Source: Pterois miles (taxonomy: Eukaryota; Chordata; Actinopteri; Perciformes; Scorpaenidae). From it: a stretch of 64,000 nt of DNA. Under the pieces are notes generated by a model, which saw nothing but the letters and a program-made list of their open reading frames with translations, was not told the DNA's origin and made no database searches. A program made the position numbers and the translations under genes. The stretch is from assembly GCA_947000775.1 (NCBI GenBank), contig CAMQGK010000607.1, forward strand, positions 139,001-203,000, read 5' to 3'. The stretch's first letter is position 1. The number at the start of each line of letters is the position of its first letter. Positions 11,636-24,316 of this stretch are shown piece after piece.

Positions 11636-14516
11636 TCATAGTAAAGCATGTCGACAAATTTTAGGAAAAGTCATATTATAGCATGTCAATAAATTTCATG
11701 AAAAAAAAGTCATAATATAGCATGTCGACAAATTTCATGAAAAAACGTCGTAGGGTAGAATGTCGAAAAATTTCATGAAAAAAGTCATAGTAAAGTAAGT
11801 TGAAAAATTTCTTGAAAAAGTCGTAGTATAGTATGTTAAAAAAATTCTTGAAAAATTCATTGTATTATATGTCGAAAAATTTCATGAAAAAGTCATAGTA
11901 TAGTATATCCAAAAATTTATTGGAAAAAAGTTATAGTATAGTATGTCGATAAATTTCATGAAAAAAAAGTTATAGTATAGTATGTCAATAAATTTCATGA
12001 AAAAAAGTCATATTGTAGTATATCCAAAAATTTCCTGAAAACTTGATAGTGTAGTATGTTGAAAACATTTCTTGAAAAAAAGTCATAGTATAGTGTCCCG
12101 AAAAATTTCTTGAAAAAATTGATCGTATAATATGACAAAAAATTTCTTGAAAAAAGTTATAGTATAGTATGTCGAAAAATTTCATGAAAAAAGTTATAGT
12201 ATAGTATGTCGAAAAATTTCATGGGGAAAAAAATCATAGTATAGTATCGAAAAATTTCATGGGGAAAAAATCATAGTATAGTATCGAAAAATTTCTTGAA
12301 AAACATGATAGTGTAGTATGTTGAAAAAATTTCATGAAAAAAAGTCATAGTATGGTGTCCCAAAAATTTTTTTGAAGACAGTCATAGTATTGTATGTCGA
12401 AAAACTTCTTCAAAAAAAAAGTCATAGTATAGTATGTCATACAATTTCATGGAGAAAAAGTCATAATATAGTATGTTGAAAAAATTTCTTTAAAAAAGTC
12501 ATAGTATAGTATGTCAAAAAATTTCATGAAAAAAGTCATAGTATACTATGTCGACAAATTTCACGAAAAAAGTCATAGTATAGTATGTCGAAAAATTTCA
12601 TGAAAAAAAGTCGTAGTATAGCATGTTTAAAAATTTCTTGAAAAAAGTCATAGTATCGTATGTCGAAAAATTTCACGAAAAAAGTTCTAGTATTGTATCT
12701 CGAAAAATTTCATGGGGAAAAAATCATAGTATAGTATCGAAAAATTTCTTGAAAAACATGATAGTGTAGTATGTCGAAAAATTTCATGAATGAAATTATA
12801 GTATAATATGTTGAAAACTTACTCAAAATAAAGTCATAGTAAAGTAAGTTTGAAAATTTCTTGAGAAAAGTCGTAGTATAGTATGTTAAAAATTTCTTGA
12901 AAAATTCATTGTATTGTAGGATGAAAAATTTCAGGAAAAAAAGTCATAGTATAGTATTTTGAAAACTTTCATGGGGAAAAAGTCATAGTATAGTATTTTA
13001 AAAAATTCATGAAAAAGTCATAGTATAGTATGTTGAAAAATTTCATGGAGAAAAAATCATACTACAATATTTTGAAAAATTTCCTGAAAAAAAGTCAGTA
13101 TAGTATGTTGAAAAGTTTCTTGAAAAAAGTTATAGTAAAGTATGTTGAAGAAATTCTTGAAAAGAAGTTATTGTATAGTACATTAAAAATTTCTTTAAAA
13201 AACGTAGTATGTCGAAATATTTCATGAAAAAAGTCAAAGTATAATTTGTCGAAAAATTACTTGGAAAAAAGTCAGTATAGTATGTCGAAAATTTTCATGA
13301 ATAAAGTCATAGTATAATATGGTGAAAATTTTCTTGAAAAAAGTCATATTATAGTATGTCCAAAAATTTCCTGATAAAAGTCACAGAATAGTATGTTGAA
13401 AAATTTCTTGAAAAAAGTCATAGTATAGTACGTCGAAAAATTTCTTGGAAAGAAAGTCATAGTATAGTATGTCAAAAATTTATTCGGGAAAAAAATCATA
13501 GTATAGTATATCAAAAAATTTCATGAATAAAATTATAGTATAATATGTTGAAAAATTTCATGAAAAAAGTCATGGTATAGTATGCCGAAAAATTTCATGA
13601 AAAAAGTCATGGTATAGTATGCCGAAAACTTTCATGAAAAAAGTCATGGTAGAGTATGCCGAAAAATTTCATGAAAAAAAGTCATAGTAAGTCGAAAAAT
13701 TTCTTGAAAAAAGTCAAAGTATAGTATATTAAGAAATTTCTTGAAAAATTCATAGTATAGTATGTCGAAAAATTTCATGAAAAAAGTCATAGTCTAGTAT
13801 TTCGACAAATTTCATGATAAAAGTCATACTATAGTATGTCGACAAATTCCATGTTGAAAGTCATAGTATAGTATGATGAAAAATTTCATGAAAAAAGTCA
13901 GTATGTCGAAATATTTCATGAAAAAAGTCATAGTATAGTATGTTTAAAAATTTCTTGAAAAAAGTCATTTTATAGTATTATGAAATATTTCTTAGAAAAA
14001 GTCATAGTATAGTTTGTTGAAAAATATGAAAAAAATCGTACTATAGTATGTCAAAAAATTTCATGAAAAAAAAGTCAGTATATTATGTCGAAAAATTTCA
14101 TGAAACAAAGTCATAATATAGTATGTCCAAAAATTTCTTGAAAAAAAGTCATAGTATAGTATGTCGAAAAATTTCATAGGGAAATAATCATAGCATAGTA
14201 TGTCGAAAGATTTCTTGAAAAAAGTCATAGTATAGTATGCCAAAAAATTACGTGAAAAAAAGTCATAGTATAGTAAGTCAAAAAATTATTTGAAAGAAAG
14301 TCATAGTATAGTATGTCAAAAAAAGTTTTTTGAAAAAAGTCATAGTATAGTACGTTGAAAAAATTCATGGAGAAAAAGTCAAGTATAGCATGTTTAAAAA
14401 TTTATTGAAAAAAAACAGTGTAGTATGTCAAGAAATTTCAGGAAAAAAGTTGTAGTATAATATGCCGAAAAATTTCATTATAAAAGTCATAGTATAGTAA
14501 GTCAAAAAATTTCATG
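11636..14516 (+). repeat. HOR A, copy 3 (truncated, two internal deletions)
   Basis: Follows copy 2 at an offset of 3187 bp, which falls to about 3118 bp after ~12,570 (about 70 bp, two monomers lost) and to about 3002 bp after 13,705 (115 bp, three monomers lost: GTCATAGTAAGTCG to GTCAAAG is 147 bp in copy 2 and 32 bp here). It ends at about 14,516, where GTAAGTCAAAAAATTTCATG passes into unrelated subtypes instead of TTAAAAGTC. Loss in whole-monomer steps is the signature of unequal pairing within the array. Confidence 0.85.
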
Positions 14517-17500
14517 AAAAAAGTCATAGTATAGTAAGTTGAAAAATTTCTCAAAATAAAGTCAGAGTAAAGTATGTTTAAAAATTTCTTGGAAAAAAGT
14601 CGTAGTATAGTATGTTAAAAATTTCTTGAAAAATTCTATGTATTGTATGTCAAAAAATGTAATGAAAAAAAGTCATAGTATAGTATGTCAAAACATTTCT
14701 TGAAAAAAGTCATAGTATAGTGTCGAAAAATTTCTTGATAAAAAGTCAGTATAATATGATGAAAAATTTCTTGAAAAAAAGTCATAGTATAGTATGTTGA
14801 AAAATTTCTTGAAAAAAGTTATAGTAAAGTATGCCGAAAAATTTCCTGGACAAAAAGTCAAAATATAGTATGTTGAAAAAATTTCATGAAAAAATTCATA
14901 TTGTAGTATGTCGAAAAATTTCTTTGAAAAAAAGTCGTAGTATACTATGTCGACAAATTTCATGTTAAAAGTCATAGTATAGTATGTTGAAAAGTTTCAT
15001 GAAAAAGGTCAGTATAGTATGTCAAAAAAGTTCATGAAAAAAGTCATAGTATAGTATGTTGAAAAATTTTTGAAAAAAAGTCATATGGTATGTTGAAAAA
15101 CTTAATGAAAAAAGTAATAGTATAGTAAGTTGAAAAATTTCTTGAAAAAGGTCATAGTATAGTCAGTTGAAAAAATTCTTGAAATAAAGTCAGAGTAAAG
15201 TAAGTTTAAAAATTTCATGAAAAAAGTCAGAGTATAGTATGTTGAAAAATTTCTTGAAAAAAAAGTCATAGTATAGTATGTCGAAAAATTTCATGAAAAA
15301 AGTCAAAGTATAGTATGCTGAAAAATTTCTTGAATAAAAAGTCATAGTATAGCATGTCGAAAAATTTCATGAAAAAAGTCATAGTATAGCATGTCGAGTA
15401 ATTCCTTAAAAAAATTTCATCGTATAGTTTGTCCAAAAATTTCACGAAAACAAGTCATAGTCATTCATATGTCGAAAAATTTCATGAAAAAAGTCATGTT
15501 ATAGTATGTTGAAAATTTTTTTGCAAAAAAGTCATAGTATAGTATGTTGAAAAATTTCTTGCAAAAAAGTCATAGTATAGTATGTTGAAAAAATTTCATG
15601 AAAAAAGTCATAGTATAGTATGTCGACAAATTTTAAGAAAAGTCATAGTATAGCATGTCGATAAATTTCATGAAAAAAAGTAATAGTATAGCATTTCGAC
15701 AAATTTCTTTTAAAAATTTCGTAGTATAGTATGTCCAAAAATTTCACGAAAAAAAGTCATAGTATAGTATGTTGAAAAATTTCATGAAAAAACTCAAAGT
15801 ATAGTATGTCGAAAAATTCATGAAAAAAAAGTCATAGTATAGTATGTCGAAAAATTCATGAAAAAAGTCATAGTTTAGTATGTTGAAAAGTTTCATGAAA
15901 AAGGTCACAGTATAGTATGTCGAAAAATTTAATGAAAAAAGTCAAAGTATTATATGTTGAAAAATTTCTTAAAAAAAAAGTCATATTATAGTATGTTGAA
16001 AAATTTCACGAAAAAGTCATAGTATAGTATGTTGAAAAAATTTCATGAAAAAAAAAGTCATAGTATAGTATGTTGAAAAGTTTCATGAAAAAGGTCACAG
16101 TATAGTATGTCAAAAAATTTCATGAAAAAAGTCAAAGTATAGTAAGTTGAAAAATTTCTTGAAATAAAGTCAGAGTAAAGTAAGTTTAAAAATTTCATGA
16201 AAAAAGTCAAAGTATAGTATGTTGAAAAATTTCTTGAAAAAAAGTCATATTATAGTATGTTGAAAAATTTCACGAAAAAGTCAGAGTATAGTATGTTGAA
16301 AAATTTATTGAAAAAAAGTCATAGTATAGCATGTCGATAAATTTCATGAAAAAAAGTCATAGTATATCATGTCGACAAATTTCTTAAAAAAATTTCATAG
16401 TATAGTATGTCCAAAAATTTCACAAAAAAAAGCCATAGTAGAGCATGTCGAAAAATTTCATGAAAAAAGTCAAAGTATAGTATGTTGAAAAATTTCTTGA
16501 AAAAAAAAGTCATAGTATAGTTTGTTGAAAAATTACTCGAAATACAGTCATCGTAAAGAAAGTTGAATAATTTTTTGGAAAAAGTCGTAATATATTATGC
16601 CCATAAATTTATTGAAAAAAGTCATAGTATAGCATGTTTAAAAATTTCTTGAAAAAAGTCATAGTATAGTATTTCAAAAATATTCTTGGAAAAATATCAT
16701 AGTATAGCAGGTTTAAAAATTTCTTGGAAAAAGTCATAGTATAGTATTTCGAAAAATTTCTTGGAAAAAAATCATAGTATAGCAGCTTTAAAAATTTCTT
16801 GAAAAAAGTTATAGTATAGTATGTCGAAACATTTCATGGGAAAAAATCATAGTATAGTATCGAAAAATTTCTTGAAAAACATGATAGTGTAGTATGTTGA
16901 AAAAATTTCATGAAAAAAAGTCAAAGTATAGTGTCACGAAATTTTTTTTGAAGAAAGTCATAGTATAGTATGTTGAAAAATTTCATGAAAAAACTCAAAG
17001 TATAGTATGTTGAAAAAATTTCATGAAAAAAAAGTCATAGTATAGTATGTCGAAAAATTCATGAAAAAAGTCAAAGTATAGTAAGTTGAAAAATTTCTTG
17101 AAATAAAGTCATAATATAGTATGTTGAAAAATTTCACGAAAAAAAAGTCATAGTATAGTATGTCGACAAATTTCATGAAAAAAGTCATTGTATAGTATGT
17201 TGAAAAATTTCTTGAATAAAAAGTCATAGTATAGTATGTCGACAAATTTCATGAAAAAAGTAAAAGTATTGTATGTTGAAAAATTTCTTGAAAAAAAAGT
17301 CAAAGTTTAGTATGTTGAGAAGTTTCATGAAAAAGGTCACAGTATAGTATGTCAAAAAATTTCATGAAAAAAGTCAAAGTATAGTAAGTTGAAAAATTTC
17401 TTGAAATAAAGTCATAATATAGTATGTTGAAAAATTTCACGAAAAAAAAGTCATAGTATAGTATGTCGACAAATTTCATGAAAAAAGTAAAAGTATAGTA

Positions 17501-20500
17501 TGTTGAAAAATTTCTTGAAAAAAAGTCATAGTATAGTATGTCCAAAAATTTCATGAAAAAAGTCAAAGTATACTATGTTGAAAAATTTCATGAAAAAAAT
17601 CATAGTATAGTATGTCGACAAATTTTAGGAAAAGTCATAGTATAGCATGTCGATAAATTTCACGAAAAAAAGTCATAGTATAGCATGTCGAGTAATTCCT
17701 TAAAAAATTTTCATAGTATAGTTTGTCCAAAAATTTCATGAAAACAAGTCATAGTATAGTATGTTGAAAAATTTCATGAAAAAAGAGTCATAGTATAGTA
17801 TGTCGAAAAATTTCATGAAAAAAGTCAAAGTATAGTATGTTGAAAAATTTCTTGAAAAAAAGTCATAGTATACTATGTCGATAAATTTTAGGAAAAGTCA
17901 TAGTATAGCATGTCGACAAATTTCTTAAAAAAGTTTCGTAGTATAGTATATCCAAAAATTTCACAAAAAAGTCATAGTATAGTATGTTGAAAAATTTCTT
18001 GAAAAAAAAGTCATAGTATAGTATGTCGAAAAATTTCATGAAATAGTCAAAGTATAGTATGTTGAAAAATTTCTTGAAAAAAAGTCATATTATAGTATAT
18101 TGAAAAATTTCATGAAAAAAGTCGTAGTATAGAATGTTGAAAAATTTCATGAAAAAAGTCATAGTATAGAATGTCGAAAAATTTCATGAAAAAGTCAGAG
18201 TATAGTATGTTGAAAAATTTCTTGAAAAAAAAGTCATAGTTTAATATGTCGAAAAATTTCATGAAAAAAGTCAAAGTATAGTATGTTGAAAAATTCCTTG
18301 AAAAAAAAGTCATAGTATAGTATGTCGAAAAATTTTATGAAAAAAGTCATAGTATAGTATGTTAAAAAATTTGTTGAAAAATTCATTGTATTGTATGTCA
18401 AAGAATTTCATGAAAAAGTCATAGTATAGTATATCCAAAAATTTCCTGAAAACTTGATAGTGTAGTATGTTGAAGAAATTTCATGAAAAAAGTCATCGTT
18501 TAGTATGTCGACAAATTTCATGTTAAAAGTCATAGTATAGTATGTCGACAAATTTCATGTTAAAAGTCATAGTATAGTATGTCGACAAATTTCATGATAA
18601 AAGTCATAGTATAGTATGTCGACAAATTTCATGATAAAAGTCATAGTATAGTATGTCGACAAATGTTAGGAAAAGTCATATTATAGCATGTCCACAAATT
18701 TCTTAAAAAAATTTCGTAGTATAGTATATCCAAAAATTTCATGAAAAAAAGTCATAGTAAAGTATGTTGAAAAAATTTCATGAAAAAAGTCATAGTATAG
18801 TATGTCGACAAATTTTAGGAAAAGTCATATTATAGCATGTCGACAAATTTTAGGAAAAGTCATATTATAGCATGTCGACAAATTTCTTAAAAAGATTTCG
18901 TAGTATAGTATATCCAAAAATTTCACGAAAAAAGTCATAGTATAGTATGTTGAAAAATTTCTTGAAAAAAAAGTCATAGTATAGTATGTCGAAAAATTTC
19001 ATGAAAAAAGTCAAAGTATAGTATGCTGAAAAATTCCTTGAAAAAATATCATAGTATAGTATGTCGAAAGATTATAAGAAAAAAGTCAAAGTATAGTATG
19101 TCGAAAAATTTCATGAAAAAAGTCATAGTATAGTATGTTGAAAAATTTCTTGAAAAAAAAGTCATAGTCTAGCATGTTGAAAAGTTTCATGAAAAAGGTC
19201 ACAGTATAGTATGTTGAAAAATTTCATGAAAAAAGTCATAGTATAGCAAGTTGAAAAATTTATCGAAATAAAGTCAGAGTAAAGTAAGTTTAAAAATTTC
19301 ATGAAAAAAGTCAAAGTATAGTATGTTAAAAAACTTTCTTGAAAAAAAGTCATATTATAGTATGTTGAAAAATTTCATGAAAAAAATCATAGTATAGAAT
19401 GTCGAAAAATTTCATGAAAAAGTCATAGTAAAGTAAGTTGAAAAATTTCTTGAAAAAAGTCAAAGTATAGTATGTTAAAAAATTTCTTGAAAACTTCATT
19501 GTATTGTTTGTCGAAAAATTTCATGAAAAAGTCATAGTATAGTATATTCAAAAATTTCCTGAAAACTTGATAGTGTACTATGTTGAAGAAATTTGATGAA
19601 AAAAGTCATCGTTTAGTATGTCGACAAATTTTAGGAAAAGTCATAGTATAGCATGTCGATAAATTTCATGAAAAAAAGTCATAGTATAGCATGTCGACAA
19701 ATTTCTTAAAAAAAATTTCGTAGTATAGTATGTCGAAAAATTTCATGAAAAAAGTCATAGTATAGTATGTTGAAAAATTCCTTGAAAAAAAAGTCATAGT
19801 ATAGTATGTCGAAAAATTTCATGAAAAAAGTCATAGTATAGTATGTTGAAAAATTCCTTGAAAAAAAAGTCATAGTATAGTATGTCGAAAAATTTCATGA
19901 AAAAAGTCAAAGTATAGTATGTCGAAAATTTTCATGAAAAAAGTCATAGTATAGTATGTTGAAAAATTTCTTGAAAAAAAAGTCATAGTCTAGTATGTTG
20001 AAAACTTTCATGAAAAAGGTCACAGTATAGTATGTCAAAAAATTTCATGCAAAAAGTCAAAGTATTGTATGTTGAAAAATTTCATGAAAAAAAGTCATAG
20101 TATAGTATGTCGAAAAATTTCATGAAAAAAGTCAAAGTATAGTATGTTGAAAAATTTCTTGAAAAAAAAAAAAAAAAAAAAAAATAAAAAAGTCATAGTG
20201 TAGTGTGTCGATAAATTTCATGAAAAAAAGTCATGGTATAGCATGTCGAGTAATTCCTTTAAAAAATTTCATAGTATAATTTGTCCAAAAATTTCACGAA
20301 AACAAGTCATAGTATAGTATGTTGAAAAATTTCATGAAAAAAAGTCATAGTATAGTATGTCGAAAAATTTCATGAAAAAAGTCAAAGTATAGTATGTTGA
20401 AAAATTTCTTGAAAAAAAAGTCATAGTATAGTATGTCGACAAATTTCATGAAAAATGTCAAAGTATAGTATGTTGAAAAATTTCTTGAAAAAAGTCATAT

Positions 20501-21570
20501 TATAGAATGTTGAAAAATTTCATGAAAAAAGTCATAGTATAGTATGTTAAAAAATTTGTTGAAAAATTAATTGTATTGTATGTCAAAAAATTTCATGAAA
20601 AAGTCATAGTATAGTATATCCAAAAATTTCATGAAAACTTGATAGTGTAGTATGTTGAAAAAATTTCTTGAAAAAAGTCATCGTTTAGTATGTCGAAAAA
20701 TTTCATGTTAAAAGTCATAGTATATTATGTCGACAAATTTCATGTTAAAAGTCATAGTATAGTATGTCGACAAATTTCATGTTAAAAGTCATAGTATAGT
20801 ATGTTGACAAATTTCATGATAAAAGTCATAGTATAGTATGTCGACAAATTTCATGATAAAAGTCATAGTATAGCATGTCGACAAATGTTAGGAAAAGTTA
20901 TATTATAGCATGTCGACAAATTTCTTAAAAAAATTTCGTAGTATAGTATATCCAAAAATTTCACGAAAAAAAGTCATAGTATAGTATGTTGAAAAAATTT
21001 CATGAAAAAAGTCATAGTATAGTATGTCGACAAATTTTAGGAAAAAAGTCAAAGTATAGTATGTTGAAAAAATTCCTTGAAAAAAAGTCACAGTATAGTA
21101 TGTCGAAAAATTTCATGAAAAAAAAGAAAAAAAAAAAAGTCATAGTATAGTATGTTGAAAAAATTTCATGAAAAAAGTCATAGTATAGTATGTCGACAAA
21201 TTTTAGGAAAAGTCATAGTATAGCATGTCGACAAATTTCTTAAAAAAATTTCGTAGTATAATTTGTCCAAAAATTTCATGAAAAAAAGTCAGTATAGTAT
21301 GTTGAAAAATTTCTTGAAAAAAAAGTCATAGTATAGTATGTCCAAAAATTTCACGAAAAAAGACAAAGTATTATATGTTGAAAAATTTCTTGAAAAAAAA
21401 GTCATAGTATAGTATGTCGAAAAATTTCATGAAAAAAGTCAAAGTATAGTAAGTTGAAAAATTTCTGAAATAAAGTCAGAGTAAAGTAAGTTGAAAAATT
21501 TCATGAAAAAAAGTCATATTATAGTATGTTGAAAAATTTCATGAAAAAGTCATAGTATAGTATATCCAAA
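14517..21570 (+). repeat. Satellite array, mixed subtypes without simple HOR
   Basis: About 190 monomers. The later, HOR-forming subtypes first appear here: a GTCGAGTAATTCC cassette (15,382, 17,692 and 20,246), GTCGACAAATTTTAGGAAAAG short units, and an AGTCAGAGTAAAGTAAGTTT unit. A run of five GTCGACAAATTTCATG units lies at about 18,505-18,670, and a similar run at about 20,690-20,880. Homogeneity is intermediate between the left end and the region beyond 25 kb. No gene is visible. Confidence 0.92.
20162..20184 (+). repeat. Poly(A) run of 23 within a monomer
   Basis: The terminal A run of one monomer is expanded to 23 A, followed by T and A6 before GTCATAG; ordinary units have A5 to A8. A second expanded, G-interrupted A tract lies near 21,116-21,138. 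Either true slippage at the homopolymer or a consensus error could explain it. Confidence 0.85.
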
Positions 21571-22710
21571 AATTTCTGAAAACTTGATAGTTTGTTGAGG
21601 AAATTTATGGAAAAAGTATGTTAGTATGTTGAAAAATTTCTTGAAAAAAAGAAGTAAGTATGTGAAATTTTAGGAAAAGTATAGTATAGCTGTGAAAATT
21701 CTTAAAAAATGAGTATAATTTGTCAAAAATAGAAAAAGAGTATAGTATGTTGAAAAATTTCTGAAAAAAAAGTCATATTATAGTATGTGAAAAATTTCTT
21801 CAAAAAAGTCATAGTATAGTATGTCAAAAAATTTCATGAAAAAAGTAAAGTAAGTATGTCGAAAAATTTATGATAAAAGTCATAGTAAGTATGTGACAAA
21901 TTTATGATAAAAGTCATAGTATAGTTGTGACAAATTTATGTTAAAAGTCATAGTATAGTATGTGACAAATTTCATGATAAAAGTAGTAAGTATGTGACAA
22001 ATTTATGATAAAAGTCATAGTTAGTATGTGACAAATTTATATAAAAGTCATAGTATAGTATGTGATAATTTATGAAAAAAGTCATATATGTTGAAAAAAT
22101 TTCAGAAAAAGAATATAGCATGTGAAAATTTAGGAAAAGTAAGTAAGATGTCGACAAATCTTAAAAATGGATTTTGGCCAAAAATCAGAAAAAAAGAGAG
22201 AATAAAATTCGAAAAAAGCAAGTAGTATGTGAAAAATAAAAAGAAGAAAGTGAAAGTTTCAGAAAAAGAAAGAAATTAGGAGAAAAGCATGTAAATCAAA
22301 AATATATCAAATAGGAAACAAAAAGAAGAATAAATAAGATGAAATAAAAAAAAGAAAAAAGAATAAAGAGAAAGAAGAAATAAAGTATAATTAAAAAAAA
22401 TAAAGATACTATAAAGGATTTTAAATAAAAATAATTTAAAAAAAAAAATACAAAATATAAAGAAAAAAGTATTTATAGAAAAAAAAAAAAAAACAAAAGT
22501 AGTTTAATGAATAAAGATTGTCAAATCAAAAAGCAAGAAGTTTTAATCTAAAAAAAAAAAAATTTTTTTTTAAAAATAAATGAAAAAAATAAATAATTAT
22601 AAATAAAATAAATTATAAATATAAGTTTAAAAGAATAATAGTGTTTAAATAAGGTAAGATTAAACAAAGAATATAAAAAAATAGAAAAGAATAAAAGTAA
22701 GATTAATTAA
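21571..22710. other. Corrupted low-complexity stretch, probable consensus/assembly artefact
   Basis: From about 21,571 the satellite begins to miss bases. Units read TATGTGACAAATTTATG where the array has TATGTCGACAAATTTCATG, so C (and neighbouring bases) are dropped repeatedly. After about 22,190 the monomer is no longer recognisable and the sequence is almost only A, T and G with long A runs. Clean satellite returns abruptly at 22,711 with ACTTCATTGTATTGTTTGTC. Gradual decay on one side, a sharp restoration on the other and base-specific loss are more like a poorly polished low-coverage contig end than evolution. No gene is present; a minus-strand open frame at 21,972-22,157 is a repeat by-product. 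Confidence 0.8.
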
Positions 22711-23309
22711 ACTTCATTGTATTGTTTGTCGAAAAATTTCATGAAAAAGTCATAGTATAGTATATCCAAAAATTTCCTGAAAACTTGATAGTGTACCATG
22801 TTGAAAAAATTTCATGAAAAAAGTCATACTACAGTATGTCGACAAATTTTAGGAAAAGTCATAGTATAGCATGTCGATAAATTTCATGAAAAAAAGTCAT
22901 AGTATAGCATGTCGACAAATTTCTTAAAAAAATTTCGTGGTATAGTATGTCGAAAAATTTCATGAAAAAAGTCATAGTATAGTATGTTGAAAAATTCCTT
23001 GAAAAAAAGTCAGAGTATAGTATGTCGAAAAATTTTATGAAAAAAGTCAAAGTATAGTATGTCGAAAATTTTCATGAAAAAAGTCATAGTATAGTATGTT
23101 GAAAAATTTCTTGAAAAAAAAGTCATAGTCTAGTATGTTGAAAACTTTCATGAAAAAGGTCACAGTATAGTATGTCAAAAAATTTCATGCAAAAAGTCAA
23201 AGTATTGTATGTTGAAAAATTTCTTGAAAAAAAAGCCATAGTTAGGATGTTGAAAAGTTTCATGAAAAAGGTCACAGTATAGTATGTCAAAAAATTTCAT
23301 GAAAAAAGT
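22711..23309 (+). repeat. Duplicated array segment, copy 1 (offset 1,007 bp)
   Basis: Begins exactly where clean sequence resumes and is nearly identical to 23,718-24,316. Both start ACTTCATTGTATTGTTTGTC and share GTGTACCATGTTG, the AGCCATAGTTAGGATG variant and others. Only scattered differences are seen (e.g. CATACTACAG here, CATACTATAG there). It diverges at GTCATAG versus GTCAAAG. A related block near 19,494 is more distant. Confidence 0.85.
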
Positions 23310-23717
23310 CATAGTATAGTATGTTGAAAAATTCCTTGAAAAAATATCATAGTATAGTATGTCGAAAAATTATATGAAAAAAGTCAAAGTATAGTATGTC
23401 GAAAAATTTCATGAAAAAAGTCATAGTATAGTATGTTGAAAAATTTCTTGAAAAAAAAGTCATAGTCTAGTATGTTGAAAAATTTCTCGAAATAAAGTCA
23501 GAGTAAAGTAAGTTTAAAAATTTAATGAAAAAAGTCAAAGTATAGTATGTTAAAAAATTTCTTGAAAAAAAGTCATATTATAGTTTGTTGAAAAATTTCA
23601 TGAAAAAAAAACATAGTATAGAATGTCGAAAAATTTCATGAAAAAGTCATAGTAAAGTAAGTTGAAAAATTTCTTGAAAAAAGTCAAAGTATAGTATGTT
23701 AAAAAAATTTCTTGAAA
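23310..23717 (+). repeat. Satellite array spacer between duplicated segments
   Basis: About 11 ordinary monomers, including the AGTCAGAGTAAAGTAAGTTT unit and a TATCATAG unit, completing the 1,007-bp period. No gene is visible. Confidence 0.9.
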
Positions 23718-24316
23718 ACTTCATTGTATTGTTTGTCGAAAAATTTCATGAAAAAGTCATAGTATAGTATATCCAAAAATTTCCTGAAAACTTGATAGTG
23801 TACCATGTTGAAAAAATTTCATGAAATAAGTCATACTATAGTATGTCGACAAATTTTAGGAAAAGTCATAGTATAGCATGTCGATAAATTTCATGAAAAA
23901 AAGTCATAGTATAGCATGTCGACAAATTTCTTAAAAAAATTTCGTGGTATAGTATGTCGAAAAATTTCATGAAAAAAGTCATAGTATAGTATGTTGAAAA
24001 ATTCCTTGAAAAAAAGTCAGAGTATAGTATGTCGAAAAATTTTATGAAAAAAGTCAAAGTATAGTATGTCGAAAATTTTCATGAAAAAAGTCATAGTATA
24101 GTATGTTGAAAAATTTCTTGAAAAAAAAGTCATAGTCTAGTATGTTGAAAACTTTCATGAAAAAGGTCACAGTATAGTATGTCAAAAAATTTCATGCAAA
24201 AAGTCAAAGTATTGTATGTTGAAAAATTTCTTGAAAAAAAAGCCATAGTTAGGATGTTGAAAAGTTTCATGAAAAAGGTCACAGTATAGTATGTCAAAAA
24301 ATTTCATGAAAAAAGT
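23718..24316 (+). repeat. Duplicated array segment, copy 2 (offset 1,007 bp)
   Basis: Second copy of the block that starts at 22,711. Here it is preceded by normal array (GAAA before ACTTCATTG), so this is the copy with an intact left flank. Confidence 0.85.

Noticed and set aside
6724..13227. Plus-strand open frames at 6,724, 9,912 and 13,030 (K/L/S-rich, 65-71 codons)
   Set aside because: They recur at the HOR A spacing (3,188 and 3,118 bp) and read LKNFLKK-type translations of the monomer. Shared presence reflects DNA copying, and the third copy is frameshifted without consequence.
21571..22710. Novel A-rich element or old retroposon
   Set aside because: Its first half is still recognisable satellite with missing bases, it has no termini, target duplication or internal motifs, and its right end is an abrupt return to array. 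A consensus fault is simpler.
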